DNA of 64,000 nucleotides from Rhodococcoides kyotonense (lineage in GTDB: Bacteria > Actinomycetota > Actinomycetes > Mycobacteriales > Mycobacteriaceae), in NCBI RefSeq assembly GCF_001645385.1, contig NZ_LVHI01000008.1, positions 45,626-109,625 on the forward strand. The letters are read 5' to 3'. The notes under the pieces were generated by a model. That model did no database searches. It was given only the letters and a program-made list of their open reading frames with translations, and was not told where the DNA came from. Positions 8,135-16,755 of the stretch are shown piece by piece. Position 1 is the stretch's first letter, and every line of letters starts with the position of its first letter. A program made the translations under genes and the position numbers.

Positions 8135-10483
8135 ATGGACACCCACGATCTCACACCTCCGGACATCGCGATCCGCAGTCAAGGCGCACCGGGTGTGCCC
8201 GCATCGGGGTGCGGACCTGGTCGAGACAAGAGGCCGAAACAGAAAGACGATCACCACCCGTCCGCTGGGTGGGGAGCGGCACGCAGCGTCGGGAAGGTGC
8301 TGTTCTCGAGCAAGGAAGTGCTGTCCGGCACACGCGCGATGGTGACGATGAACCACGAGCAGAGCGGCTTCGACTGCCCGGGATGCGCCTGGCCCGACGA
8401 CCGGAACGGCCTGCACCTGGATTTGTGCGAAAACGGTATCAAGCACGTCACATGGGAGATGACCAGGAAGCGCGTCGACCGCGACTTCTTCGACCGCCAC
8501 ACCGTCAGCGAATTGGCCGGGTGGAGCGACTTCGCGCTCGAGGACCAGGGACGATTGACCGAACCGATGGTCTACGACCCGATCACCGACAAATATGTCC
8601 CCATCGAGTGGGACGCGGCGTTCGAGCTGGTCGGTTCCGCGCTCCGCGAGCTACGCAACCCGAACAGTGCCGCGTTCTACACTTCGGGCCGGCTCAGCAA
8701 CGAAGCGACGTTCCTCTATCAGCTGTGGGCACGCGAGTTCGGTACCAACAACCTCCCCGACTGTTCGAACATGTGCCACGAGGCCAGCGGCCGCGCTTTG
8801 CAAGCTGCTCTCGGGACAGGTAAGGGCACCGCCGACATCGACGACTGGGACGAAGCGGAGGCTCTGTTCGTGATGGGCGTGAACGCCGCGTCGAACGCGC
8901 CGCGCATGTTGACCGCTCTGGCCGAAGCCCATCGACGCGGCGCGCAGATCGTGCACGTCAATCCGCTCGTCGAGGCTGCGTCACGGCGCACCATCGTCCC
9001 GCACGAGTTCGGCGCGATGGCAACCTTTCACGCCACGAAGACGGGCACCTTCGACGTGCAGCCTCGGATCGGTGGCGATCTCGCACTTCTTCGCGGCATC
9101 GCCAAGGTCCTCTTCGAGCTGCACCCCACTGACCCCTCCGTCATCGACATGGATTTCGTCGCAGCCAACACCGCAGGATTCGAGGAATACCGCGCCTGTT
9201 GCGAACGTGAGAGCTGGGCGGACATCGTTCTTCAATCCGGGGTCGACGAGCGCACGATCCGCAAGGTCGCCGATATCTACCGTCGGTCGAACAAGACGAT
9301 CATCAGCTGGTGCCTCGGTCTGACCCAGCAAGAGCACGGCGTCGACACGGTCCGGGAAATCGTCAATCTTTTGCTGCTCAGGGGCAACATCGGCCGCCCG
9401 GGCACCGGGCCGTCCCCGGTGCGCGGACACAGCAACGTTCAAGGCAACCGCACCTGCGGCATCGATCACCGCCCGACACAACAGTTCCTCGACACCCTGG
9501 CCGAGGTGTGTCGTATCGCTCCGCCCCGGGCACACGGTCTCGACACGGTCGGCACCATTGCAGGGATGCACGATCGAACGGTGTCGGTGTTCGTCGGCAT
9601 GGGCGGGAACTTCGCGCTCGCAACACCGGACCCGGCCTACACCTTTGAAGCGCTGCGCCGCTGCGCACTGACCGTGCAGGTCAGCACGAAACTCAATCGA
9701 AGTCACCTCGTACACGGGCGGGCAGCGCTGATTTTGCCCTGCATCGGACGCACCGAACGTGATGAACAACGAAGCGGCCTGCAGAGTGTCAGCGTCGAAG
9801 ACGCGATGAGCCGAGTCCACCTGTCCAAGGGGTCACGCAAGCCGCCCTCGCCGCTACTGAAGTCCGAACCCGCAATCATCGCCGGACTAGCCCGCGCGAC
9901 ACTGCCGAACAGCGACACCGCCTGGGAAGAGTACGTCGACAACTACGACAGGATTCGCGACGTCATGGCGCGCGTTCTTCCTGGCTTCGAGGACTTCAAC
10001 CTCCGCGTCCGTGAGCGGAACGGCTTCCGTATAACCCAACCGGCGCGCGAGCTGAACTTCCACACCCCATCCGAACGTGCCGAATTCTCCACTGCAGCAA
10101 TGGGAGATGTTCTCCCGCCCACCGGATACATGATGCTGGGCACCATGCGATCACACGACCAGTGGAACACCACCGTGTACTCGGACAACGACCGCTACCG
10201 GGGAGTGAAGAATCTACGAACCCTGGTGTTCATGAACCGTCGCGACATGGAGCGCCTCGAGCTCCCGGAGTTCGCGGCCGTCGACATCACCAGCTTCGCC
10301 AAGGACGGGACTACCCGACATGTCTACGGCTACACCGCGGTCGCGTACGACATCCCCGAAGGCAATGCAGCCGGCTACATGCCCGAGCTGAACGTGTTGT
10401 GCCCGATCGGCGACTTCAGCGAGCAGAGCGACCAGCCGCTCATGAAGCATCTGACGGTGAAAATCATGGCCAGTCAGCCATAA
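8135..10483 (+). CDS. FdhF/YdeP-family molybdopterin oxidoreductase
   Basis: 782 aa from ATG 8135, with AGGAG five bases upstream. The early motif FDCPGCAWPDD and the following SELAGWSDFALEDQGRLTEPM are typical of the FdhF/YdeP subfamily of formate-dehydrogenase-like enzymes carrying bis-MGD. Bis-MGD contacts are suggested by FYTSGRLSNEATFLYQLWAREFGTNNLPDCSNMCHE. LLLLRGNIGRPGTGPSPVRGHSNVQGNRTCG and the C-terminal molydop-binding domain follow. No full N-terminal 4Fe-4S Cys cluster is present, as usual for YdeP proteins, so the electron partner is unknown. E. coli YdeP affects acid resistance. Formate oxidation should not be assumed. No fdhD or cofactor gene is nearby. Confidence 0.88.
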   Translation: MDTHDLTPPDIAIRSQGAPGVPASGCGPGRDKRPKQKDDHHPSAGWGAARSVGKVLFSSKEVLSGTRAMVTMNHEQSGFDCPGCAWPDDRNGLHLDLCENGIKHVTWEMTRKRVDRDFFDRHTVSELAGWSDFALEDQGRLTEPMVYDPITDKYVPIEWDAAFELVGSALRELRNPNSAAFYTSGRLSNEATFLYQLWAREFGTNNLPDCSNMCHEASGRALQAALGTGKGTADIDDWDEAEALFVMGVNAASNAPRMLTALAEAHRRGAQIVHVNPLVEAASRRTIVPHEFGAMATFHATKTGTFDVQPRIGGDLALLRGIAKVLFELHPTDPSVIDMDFVAANTAGFEEYRACCERESWADIVLQSGVDERTIRKVADIYRRSNKTIISWCLGLTQQEHGVDTVREIVNLLLLRGNIGRPGTGPSPVRGHSNVQGNRTCGIDHRPTQQFLDTLAEVCRIAPPRAHGLDTVGTIAGMHDRTVSVFVGMGGNFALATPDPAYTFEALRRCALTVQVSTKLNRSHLVHGRAALILPCIGRTERDEQRSGLQSVSVEDAMSRVHLSKGSRKPPSPLLKSEPAIIAGLARATLPNSDTAWEEYVDNYDRIRDVMARVLPGFEDFNLRVRERNGFRITQPARELNFHTPSERAEFSTAAMGDVLPPTGYMMLGTMRSHDQWNTTVYSDNDRYRGVKNLRTLVFMNRRDMERLELPEFAAVDITSFAKDGTTRHVYGYTAVAYDIPEGNAAGYMPELNVLCPIGDFSEQSDQPLMKHLTVKIMASQP

Positions 10484-10526
10484 CCGGGCCGGACCGCCGA
10501 GCAGCCTGAGGTGCGGCGGCAGGTGG

Positions 10527-10889
10527 TCAGACGCTCGGAGAGGGCGCCACCGTAGTCGTGTGCGGCGGTGTGGACTCGACGAAGCAGCAGAAGATCACCC
10601 CGGCAAGTCCACCGATGATCGTGATCACCAGGACGGTCAACCACAGCAGCGTTGTCAGTTCGAGAACGGTCAGAACGAACAGCATCAGCACGAGCGGAGT
10701 TCCGCAGTGGATCGAGCGACGCCCAGAGGTGCCGGCGAGCCAATGAAGCGACCCGATGGTTTGCGCCGTGTCCTCGTACACGGCACCATGCGCGACGACG
10801 TCGAGTCGGGGTATCGGCTGGGTGACGGCCGGCCGGGCTGACGGCGCAGCGTCGTGCGGGGCAAGAACCGTTGTGGCGTGGCTGATCAC
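10527..10889 (-). CDS. Small two-helix membrane protein, unknown
   Basis: About 120 aa from GTG 10889, with GGAA six bases upstream; the start is uncertain because the frame is open further upstream. The first half is hydrophilic and low in recognisable features. Near the C-terminus come two adjacent hydrophobic segments: LVLMLFVLTVLELTTLLWL and VLVITIIGGLAGVIFCCFV. The tail is rich in Thr and Pro. This is the form of a small hairpin membrane protein. No family is recognised. It is convergent with the FdhF-like gene, with a 43-base gap that can form a short CCGCCG/CGGCGG hairpin. Confidence 0.4.
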   Translation of the reverse strand: MISHATTVLAPHDAAPSARPAVTQPIPRLDVVAHGAVYEDTAQTIGSLHWLAGTSGRRSIHCGTPLVLMLFVLTVLELTTLLWLTVLVITIIGGLAGVIFCCFVESTPPHTTTVAPSPSV

Positions 10890-11119
10890 GGATGTGTTCC
10901 GCACCCCGCCGCCTCCCGTAGGCGATGCAGTGGGCACAGTGGCTCCTCCAAGCGGGTTCGCCCTATCTCGAGGGATGTGACTTCTCCAGCAGCCCGGCGC
11001 GCCGGAGCCACTCGGCCGGACAGGTCCAGGCGTATAGAGCACGACCTCTCTGCCGCGCGAGACGACGAGCGGCGGCGCCATCGGCCGATCAGCTAGTGCA
11101 GGGGCGTGCGGGCAGAGGG

Positions 11120-12583
11120 TCATGAGATCGGGCGCGTTCTGGGTGCGACCACATGGTCGGTCGGTACGGGCGCAGCAAGTGAGGCCGCCGAGGACAACGC
11201 CACACTCATTACGGCGATAAGCACGCCCGCGGTCCCCAGCAGGATCCATACCGTAATGCTGGCGTGTTTCCATCCCGCAGAGAGAGAGGCGCTGGTCGAG
11301 TTCGCGGCCAGGATCGTTCCGATGACCGCGACGCCGAGTGATGCGCCGACCTGTTTCGCTGTGGAGACCATGCTGGCGGCGACTCCCGCCTGGTCGTCGG
11401 GCAGTTCCGAGACGGCCGTGTCGTTGATCGGCGCGTTGAGCAACCCATACCCCGCTCCGAACACCAGGTAGGGGGCGGCGAGCCAGTAAAGCGGTGTGCT
11501 CGCGCCGGTCAGCAGCAACAATGCCGCCCCGAGTGCCAGTGCGCTGCCCGCGACAAGCAGAGGTGTGCGTGGGCCCCGGCTACTGAGCAAACGGCCGGAT
11601 ATCGGTGCGGTGATGATGGTGGCGACCGCCAGCGGCAATGTCAGCAGTCCGGCCTCGGACGGACTGAGATCGCGGACAGTCTGCAGGTACAAAGTGTTGG
11701 CGAACATCAGACCGGAGAAGGCGAAAAATCCTAGGACCGACATGGCGAAGGCACTGGAGAAGGCGTAATTGGTGAACAGTTCGAGCCGTACGAGGGGCTC
11801 GGGGTGCCGCCGCTCCCACGCAATCAACACCACCAGCGACAGCGCTGCGAGTACCAGGGCGACGAGGATGGACGGGGAGGTCCAACTTCGTCGCCCGCCC
11901 TCGATGATCCCGAAGACCAACGTGATGAGGAAGAACATCACCAGAATCTGCCCGAACGGGTCGAAGCGTCTCGGCTGCAACGCTTTCGATTCTGGAACGA
12001 CGTACAGCGTGGCGAGGACTGCGATGATGCCGATTGGGACGTTGAGCCAGAAGATCGACTTCCAGCCGACAGAATCGACGAGGAACCCTCCGACGAGTGG
12101 GCCGGCGGCGATGCCGACGCCGCTGGTCGCTGCCCACCATCCGATTGCTCGTGCGCGCGCTGCTGATTCGGTGAAGACGTTGGTCACGATTGCAAGTGCG
12201 ACGGGGACCAGCATGGATCCGCCGACTGCTTGAACGACTCGGAACGAGACCAGCCATTGTTCGCTGGTCGATATCCCGCACATAGCCGACCCGAAAGTGA
12301 AGATAGCCAAACCAATTGCGAAGGTGCGCTTTCGACCGAAACGGTCTGCGATCGATCCCGACAGCATCAGCAAGCTGGCCAGCACCAACAGGTATGCGTC
12401 GACGGTCCATTGCAGTGTCGACAACGACGCATCCAAGTCACGGGCGATCGACGGCAGGGCAACGTTGACGATGGTGTTGTCCAAGGATGCAACGAGCACG
12501 CTGCTGCAGCAGATAGCGAGAATGGCGTAACGGGTGGCCGACGACGTGGTCGGGGACGTCGGCGGGAGGTCGGTTGAGGTCAT
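11120..12583 (-). CDS. MFS drug-resistance transporter, DHA2 (EmrB/QacA) family
   Basis: 487 aa from ATG 12583, with AAGGA six bases upstream. Fourteen hydrophobic segments are expected for DHA2, and the length fits. Segment 1 holds VASLDNTIVNVALPSIARDL, with the Asp conserved in 14-TM drug/proton antiporters. Motif A reads GSIADRFGRKR, and motif C is seen as GVGIAAGPLVGGFLVD. Two AAPLVG/AAP-type elements and QTVRDLSPSEAGLLTLP follow. It probably exports lipophilic drugs or a metabolite using the proton gradient. It is divergent from the fumarase-like gene. The 298-base spacer contains a perfect GCGTCAATTGACGC palindrome, a likely operator. Confidence 0.93.
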   Translation of the reverse strand: MTSTDLPPTSPTTSSATRYAILAICCSSVLVASLDNTIVNVALPSIARDLDASLSTLQWTVDAYLLVLASLLMLSGSIADRFGRKRTFAIGLAIFTFGSAMCGISTSEQWLVSFRVVQAVGGSMLVPVALAIVTNVFTESAARARAIGWWAATSGVGIAAGPLVGGFLVDSVGWKSIFWLNVPIGIIAVLATLYVVPESKALQPRRFDPFGQILVMFFLITLVFGIIEGGRRSWTSPSILVALVLAALSLVVLIAWERRHPEPLVRLELFTNYAFSSAFAMSVLGFFAFSGLMFANTLYLQTVRDLSPSEAGLLTLPLAVATIITAPISGRLLSSRGPRTPLLVAGSALALGAALLLLTGASTPLYWLAAPYLVFGAGYGLLNAPINDTAVSELPDDQAGVAASMVSTAKQVGASLGVAVIGTILAANSTSASLSAGWKHASITVWILLGTAGVLIAVMSVALSSAASLAAPVPTDHVVAPRTRPIS

Positions 12584-12683
12584 GCGGGTCCTTCGTTTCA
12601 GCAGCGCGATCCGTAGCCGCAATCGATCCCATGAGTGGTGGTCGGTGACAACGAGTATGTCGCGCCGTCGGCGGGCCCGTCAT

Positions 12684-12697
12684 GCGTCAATTGACGC
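12684..12697. promoter_or_regulatory. Perfect 14-bp palindrome, probable operator
   Basis: GCGTCAATTGACGC lies in the 298-base spacer between the divergent DHA2 transporter and the fumarase-like gene, about 100 bases before the transporter start. A related half-palindrome, GTCGTTTGAC, lies at 12749-12758. The inner GTCAATTGAC is similar to the GTCATTCGAC boxes elsewhere in the left region. No regulator gene sits next to it, so the binding protein is unknown. Confidence 0.5.
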
Positions 12698-12748
12698 GTC
12701 ATCGGATGCGGTGTTCGATGCGAACAGTGTTGTGCGACAGTCACTTGG

Positions 12749-12758
12749 GTCGTTTGAC
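12749..12758. promoter_or_regulatory. GTCGTTTGAC box in the transporter/fumarase-like spacer
   Basis: One of several related decamers in the left region. It is 52 bases downstream of the 12684-12697 palindrome and 124 bases before the fumarase-like start codon. A role as a second operator half is inference. Confidence 0.3.
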
Positions 12759-12881
12759 GCATGACAAGGACTATCGAATCGGGCGAGCATACGACGACAC
12801 GAGCTGCCGCGGGATGCGACATCCGATTCGGTCACCGGCAAACGGCTGCTTCCTGAATTCGTTTGGAAAGGGGTACACGCG

Positions 12882-14114
12882 ATGGCAGCACAGTGGTGCT
12901 CTCACGACAATCGCGCAGTCTCCGCTCGCCGACGCCGCGACAGTCTCGACGGTTCACCAGCCAGCTCGACTGCTTGTTCGTCCCGGTCCGATATGCCTGT
13001 CGGCTCGCGGGCCACAGGCACGGAGCTAATGGTCGTCGACGACCAGGGCGTCGACGGCGGCGCGCTTCCGGTCGGTATTCTGCACGCTTACGCCCATATT
13101 CGCCGCGCTGCCGCGTACTCGAACGGTGCCCGAGGCGTGGCGTCATTGAATATCGCCGGTGCCATCACAGCAGCTGCCAATCACGTCGTCGACGGCGATC
13201 TCGATGACCAGTTCCGCGCCGATGTGTGCCACTGCAGGAGCGTGTCCGAAGTAGGCGCGGCCGTCGATCAGATGCTCGCCGACCGTGCATCTGTCTTGCT
13301 GGGACAGACCGGTGGATCGAAGATGACTGTTCGACCTTCCGATGTATCAGCCCTACAGGATCCGTCGCACAGCTTCATGGCCGCTGCGACGATCGCGACA
13401 GCTGTCGAAGTCTCTCGAGTGCTGCTGCCCGGCGCGGTGCTGTTCCGGAACGCGATTGTGGAGTTCAGCCGGCGCCTGGACAGCGATGCGGCGCTCGATG
13501 TCGGCGATCCAGCAGCGGCAAGCGCAGCCGCCGCATGCATGAAGAGATGGGCGCGGCGCATACTGCTGACTGTCGATGCGGCACAGAAATCGACCGACCG
13601 GCCGTTGACCGTTTATCTCGGCCCCGCAGACTCCGACCCCAGTGCACCTGCACTCGACATCAACTCTGTCGCACGGTATCTCGCCGACTCGACAGGGCTC
13701 CCTCTCCAGGGGACAGGACGTAGACGGCTCGGCGACTCGAACACGATATCCGCGCTGTTCAACAGCGTCGAAGCAGTCGCCTCTGTGATCGAACAAACAA
13801 CGCAGCAGATAGCTTTCGCAGGGAAGCCATATTTCGCATCGGAAAGCGCACGACGTGTGGGTGCAGCGAACGCGGTGCACACGATCTATTCGACTGCGTG
13901 CCAGAGAACAGCCGGCGTCTGCGCAAGCGTTCTCGCACCGCGCCAACGCCGCATCGAATCGGGTGACGTCGTTCCGCCGGTCCCTCTGCACGGCTGGGCC
14001 GCCGACCTGCTGACCGTGACCACGTCGTTGAGCGATGCCATCACCGAACTGAGATCCTCGGTCGTCGAGCCACTCGCTCGGCGCGCCGTCGCTCCGGCAT
14101 GTCGAATCGCCTAG
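12882..14114 (+). CDS. Degenerate fumarase/aspartase-superfamily protein, probably not catalytic
   Basis: 410 aa from ATG 12882, with GGAAAGGGG about eight bases upstream. Residues about 62-150 follow the fumarase/aspartase N-domain: a helix like xxAxxxANxxxG, then DGDLDDQFRADV (104-115), where the family has DDQFPxDV. Residues 249-312 follow the central helices (ARYLADSTGLPL, then SVEAVASVIEQTTQQIAFAG). The family's catalytic motifs are missing: GSGTSxNMN is replaced by CHCRSVSEVGAAVD, the HPNDHVNxSQSSND region by VRPSDVSALQDPSHSF, and GSSxMPxKxNP is not found. It is best read as an enzyme-derived protein with lost active site. The first 45 residues look unrelated and a later start (Met50) is possible. 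The next gene is also a degenerate enzyme. Confidence 0.6.
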   Translation: MAAQWCSHDNRAVSARRRRDSLDGSPASSTACSSRSDMPVGSRATGTELMVVDDQGVDGGALPVGILHAYAHIRRAAAYSNGARGVASLNIAGAITAAANHVVDGDLDDQFRADVCHCRSVSEVGAAVDQMLADRASVLLGQTGGSKMTVRPSDVSALQDPSHSFMAAATIATAVEVSRVLLPGAVLFRNAIVEFSRRLDSDAALDVGDPAAASAAAACMKRWARRILLTVDAAQKSTDRPLTVYLGPADSDPSAPALDINSVARYLADSTGLPLQGTGRRRLGDSNTISALFNSVEAVASVIEQTTQQIAFAGKPYFASESARRVGAANAVHTIYSTACQRTAGVCASVLAPRQRRIESGDVVPPVPLHGWAADLLTVTTSLSDAITELRSSVVEPLARRAVAPACRIA

Positions 14115-14173
14115 CAGGCACAGGAAACACGGAGAACAGCCGAACCAGCAAATGCGGGGGAAGTAGGTCGACG

Positions 14174-14953
14174 ATGAGTGTGTGGATGTTCACCGGCCCC
14201 CAGTCCGGCGTGGTCGGCGCGTTGGTCACTCGGCTGCTGAGCGACGGGGACGACGTAGTCGAACTCGTTCCCCGAGATAGTGCCGGTAGTCCTCCATCGA
14301 GGGCTGGTGCCCGCCGCACCGCAGCAATCTCTATCGGTGACATCGGCGATCCCCGTGATGCCGATCGGGCAGTCGAGGAAGTGGTCGAGATGTTCGGCGG
14401 ACTGGACTTCCTGGTCAACGGCCCTGCACCGCGCGCCGACCCGCCCGCTGGCGGCGCTACGACGTTGCACGTCAACCCATTCGGCATCGTCAACATGACA
14501 CGCGCAGCGGCGCATGTGTTCCGCGCCCAAAACAGTGGGCGCGTGTTCAACATGCACACCGCACCGACCCTCCTCGGCGATCACCGGGCCCATGACGACC
14601 GGAAACCTGCACTGTTCAGTTGCACGATGTTGGGCGAAGGCCTCAGAGCTTTGCTCGAGCCGTCGGCAGATCTGACGGTGGTGCAGACGTACATGCTCGA
14701 CAAGCCTGAGCGAGGCTCGTGGCACGCGGCCGCCGAGGCCCTGCATCGGGCTGCACGGTGTGGCAGGCCGCCGGCCAACCTCGAGATCCGGCCGGATCTG
14801 ACGTTGTGCGGCGCACCGACGACCATTTCGGAGCAGCTGCCACCCAGCGGGTCATTTGACTCAGGCGTTCGGTGCTGCGGTCAGAAATCATTGCGCTACA
14901 ACCTGTCCGCTCCTGCCAAGGTCCATCGACACTGTCCCAAGGAACCTCCATGA
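14174..14953 (+). CDS. SDR-like Rossmann-fold protein lacking the catalytic Tyr-Lys pair
   Basis: 259 aa from ATG 14174. The N-terminus FTGPQSGVVGALVTRLLSDGDDVV resembles the short-chain dehydrogenase start TGxxxGxG, but with the glycines altered. DFLVNGPAP replaces the NNAG motif. At the position of YxxxK the protein reads FSCTMLGEGLRALL, so both Tyr and Lys are gone. VNPFGIVNMTRAAAHVF and GRVFNMHTAP still match SDR strands and helices. Dehydrogenase activity is unlikely; binding of a nucleotide or a partner is possible. It starts 59 bases after the degenerate fumarase-like gene and overlaps the secreted protein's start as ATGA, so the three probably form one operon. Confidence 0.6.
   Translation: MSVWMFTGPQSGVVGALVTRLLSDGDDVVELVPRDSAGSPPSRAGARRTAAISIGDIGDPRDADRAVEEVVEMFGGLDFLVNGPAPRADPPAGGATTLHVNPFGIVNMTRAAAHVFRAQNSGRVFNMHTAPTLLGDHRAHDDRKPALFSCTMLGEGLRALLEPSADLTVVQTYMLDKPERGSWHAAAEALHRAARCGRPPANLEIRPDLTLCGAPTTISEQLPPSGSFDSGVRCCGQKSLRYNLSAPAKVHRHCPKEPP
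14851..14860. promoter_or_regulatory. GTCATTTGAC box ahead of the secreted-protein gene
   Basis: A copy of the island decamer within the 3' end of the SDR-like gene, 90 bases before the ATG at 14950. It could serve an internal promoter for the secreted protein. It may also be chance, because it lies in coding sequence. Confidence 0.25.
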
Positions 14954-15366
14954 AGATCTCTCGTCTCGCCACTATCGCCGGATCGGCCGTTCTGACAGTG
15001 GCCGCCAGCCTCGCTCTCGCCGGCCCTGCACTTGCCGACGACAACGCTTCCACCCACGACGTGTACGTGCACCTCCCGCGCGGGGCTCACCTCCCAGTGC
15101 CGCCTGGTTCGATTCCCGTGGGGGCTTCCACAATCCACTACCAGCCTTCCGACATCGGACGCGACATCGTCCGGGTCGAGGCGTTTCCCGGCCTCGACTA
15201 CAGCAGGTTCGTCGTGATCGGTGCAAGTCAATTCACCGCTTACGGCGAGCCTTTCGCCACGGAAACCGAATGCTTCGACCTCGGGAACTTCCTGGTGAAT
15301 CAGAAGGAAGAGACGAATTTCCTCTGTCAGTGGCAGCCGGGCGGCTTCCAGTTGTTCGTCGAATAG
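14950..15366 (+). CDS. Small secreted protein with Sec signal peptide, unknown function
   Basis: 138 aa. The start is MKISRLATIAGSAVLTVAA, a basic n-region and hydrophobic core, with probable cleavage after AGPALA (about residue 29). The mature part is about 109 aa, with two Cys (in ATETECFDLG and NFLCQWQPGG) that could form a disulfide. The ending GGFQLFVE is aromatic-rich. The start overlaps the stop of the SDR-like gene as ATGA, indicating translational coupling. Related small secreted proteins occur in Corynebacteriales, but I do not recognise a named family. Confidence 0.75.
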   Translation: MKISRLATIAGSAVLTVAASLALAGPALADDNASTHDVYVHLPRGAHLPVPPGSIPVGASTIHYQPSDIGRDIVRVEAFPGLDYSRFVVIGASQFTAYGEPFATETECFDLGNFLVNQKEETNFLCQWQPGGFQLFVE

Positions 15367-15448
15367 GCACTGTGAACGTCACTGCCTGCGCCGCCGATCT
15401 CACCGCAGCGCAGGGGCTGTGCGCGGACCGCCGCGAGAAAGGACATCC

Positions 15449-15802
15449 ATGACCAGCCTTGCCGACTTCATCGATCCATCTATGCCGCCCAGCGGAACAG
15501 GTTGTGCCGAGTGCGACCAGTCGGGCAGTTGGTGGGTGCACCTGCGACGGTGCGCCAAATGCGGCCATATCGGTTGCTGTGACGATTCCCTGAACCGTCA
15601 TGCCAGCGCGCACGCGGCTGCCACGGGCCACCGCATCATCCAGAGTTTCGAACCCGACGAAATGTGGTTCTGGGATTACGGATCTGCCCAGTTCGCCGAC
15701 AGCGGCCCTGCCCTCGCACCTCCGCGAAGCCATCCCGACACGCAATCGGTGCCCGGACCCGCCGAACGACTACCCCGTAATTGGCCCGAAATGCTCGGCT
15801 AA
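15449..15802 (+). CDS. UBP-type zinc-finger protein
   Basis: 117 aa from ATG 15449, with AAAGGA six bases upstream. Zinc ligands of the ZnF-UBP fold are visible: Cys pairs in CAECDQSG and CAKCGHIGCC, then His residues in NRHASAHAAATGH. The domain then ends in SFEPDEMWFWDY. Bacterial ZnF-UBP proteins of about 100 aa are common in actinobacteria and are often next to redox flavoproteins or antiporters. Here the second thioredoxin-reductase-like flavoprotein follows after one gene. Ubiquitin binding is the eukaryotic role; the bacterial ligand is unknown. Confidence 0.88.
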   Translation: MTSLADFIDPSMPPSGTGCAECDQSGSWWVHLRRCAKCGHIGCCDDSLNRHASAHAAATGHRIIQSFEPDEMWFWDYGSAQFADSGPALAPPRSHPDTQSVPGPAERLPRNWPEMLG

Positions 15803-15837
15803 TTCCCCAGCCCCCAACCAACAAGGAGACAGACACC

Positions 15838-16659
15838 ATGGCTTACTTCACCACAACCGACGGAACCGAGATCTACTACACCGAGCAGGGCACCGGAAAA
15901 CCGGTACTACTCAGCCACGGCTGGCCGTTGTCCTCGGACGCGTGGCAGGTCGAGCTGAAACTGCTCGCCGACGCCGGCTACCGCGCCATCGCACACGATC
16001 GCCGCGGCCACGGCCGGTCGTCGAAAACCTACGACGGCAACGACATGGACACCTACGCGCGCGATCTCGCCGAACTCGTCGAGCACCTCGACCTGCAGGA
16101 TCTGACGCTCATCGGACACTCGACCGGGGGAGGTGAAGTCGTCCGCTACGCGGCACAACACGGCGGCACGCGGGTATCGAAGGTGATCACCGCCGGTGCA
16201 GTCCCCCCGATCATGGTCAAGTCCGACGCCAACCCCGACGGCACACCCATCGAGGTGTTCGACGGTATCCGTGCTGGCGTCCTCGGTGACCGGTCGCAGT
16301 TCTACCTCGAACTCGCCGAGTCCTTCTTCGGCGCCAACCGCGACGGCTCGCACGTCTCACAGGGAGCAAAGTACGACTTCTGGCGTCAAGGCATGCTGGT
16401 CAACCTCGCGGCCGCCTACGACTGCGTCAAGGCGTTCTCCGAGACCGACTTCACCGAGGATCTCAAAGCCCTGGCCGTGCCGATCCTGATCGCCCAGGGC
16501 GACGACGATCAGATCGTTCCGGTCGCCGACGCCGCACACAAGTCCATCGAACTGGTCAAGGACGGCACCTTGAAGATCTATCCCGGTGCACCGCACGGCA
16601 TCTACGGCAACTACCAGAAGGCCTTGGACGCAGACATCCTCGCGTTCATCGCCGACTAA
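15838..16659 (+). CDS. Alpha/beta hydrolase of the non-heme haloperoxidase (perhydrolase) type
   Basis: 273 aa from ATG 15838, preceded by AAGGAG eight bases upstream. The nucleophile elbow GHSTGGGEV contains the Ser. The oxyanion-hole motif HGWPLSSDAW, the DRRGHGRSSK segment, the acid in IAQGDDDQIVP and the His in GAPHGIYG complete the triad. This pattern (HGWPLS, GHSTGGGEVVRY) is that of cofactor-free chloroperoxidases/perhydrolases such as those of Streptomyces and Pseudomonas. They hydrolyse esters and can form peracids from hydrogen peroxide. It lies between the zinc-finger gene and flavoprotein copy 2, and a strong hairpin follows. Confidence 0.92.
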   Translation: MAYFTTTDGTEIYYTEQGTGKPVLLSHGWPLSSDAWQVELKLLADAGYRAIAHDRRGHGRSSKTYDGNDMDTYARDLAELVEHLDLQDLTLIGHSTGGGEVVRYAAQHGGTRVSKVITAGAVPPIMVKSDANPDGTPIEVFDGIRAGVLGDRSQFYLELAESFFGANRDGSHVSQGAKYDFWRQGMLVNLAAAYDCVKAFSETDFTEDLKALAVPILIAQGDDDQIVPVADAAHKSIELVKDGTLKIYPGAPHGIYGNYQKALDADILAFIAD

Positions 16660-16667
16660 TTCTTCAT

Positions 16668-16712
16668 GATGCCGTGGCACCGGAATTCGCGAGTTTCCGG
16701 TGCCGCGGCATC
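16668..16712 (+). terminator. Long hairpin after the haloperoxidase-like gene
   Basis: An 18-bp inverted repeat (16668-16685 and 16695-16712) with a single mismatch and a 9-base loop. There is no T run behind it. It starts nine bases after the hydrolase stop and 44 bases before flavoprotein copy 2, so it may attenuate read-through into that gene. Confidence 0.65.
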
Positions 16713-16755
16713 GCCGTAGTGCGCACGAACTTCGCCGACGAGAGGCAGCTCGACC

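Noticed and set aside
7952..8500. A longer DUF1275 protein starting near 8500
   Set aside because: The extra part would overlap the FdhF-like gene antiparallel. It contains no membrane segment or family sequence.
8135..10483. A true formate dehydrogenase with an N-terminal 4Fe-4S cluster or selenocysteine
   Set aside because: The N-terminus shows CPGC but not the full four-Cys set. There is no in-frame TGA and no accessory subunit, so it was called FdhF/YdeP family only.
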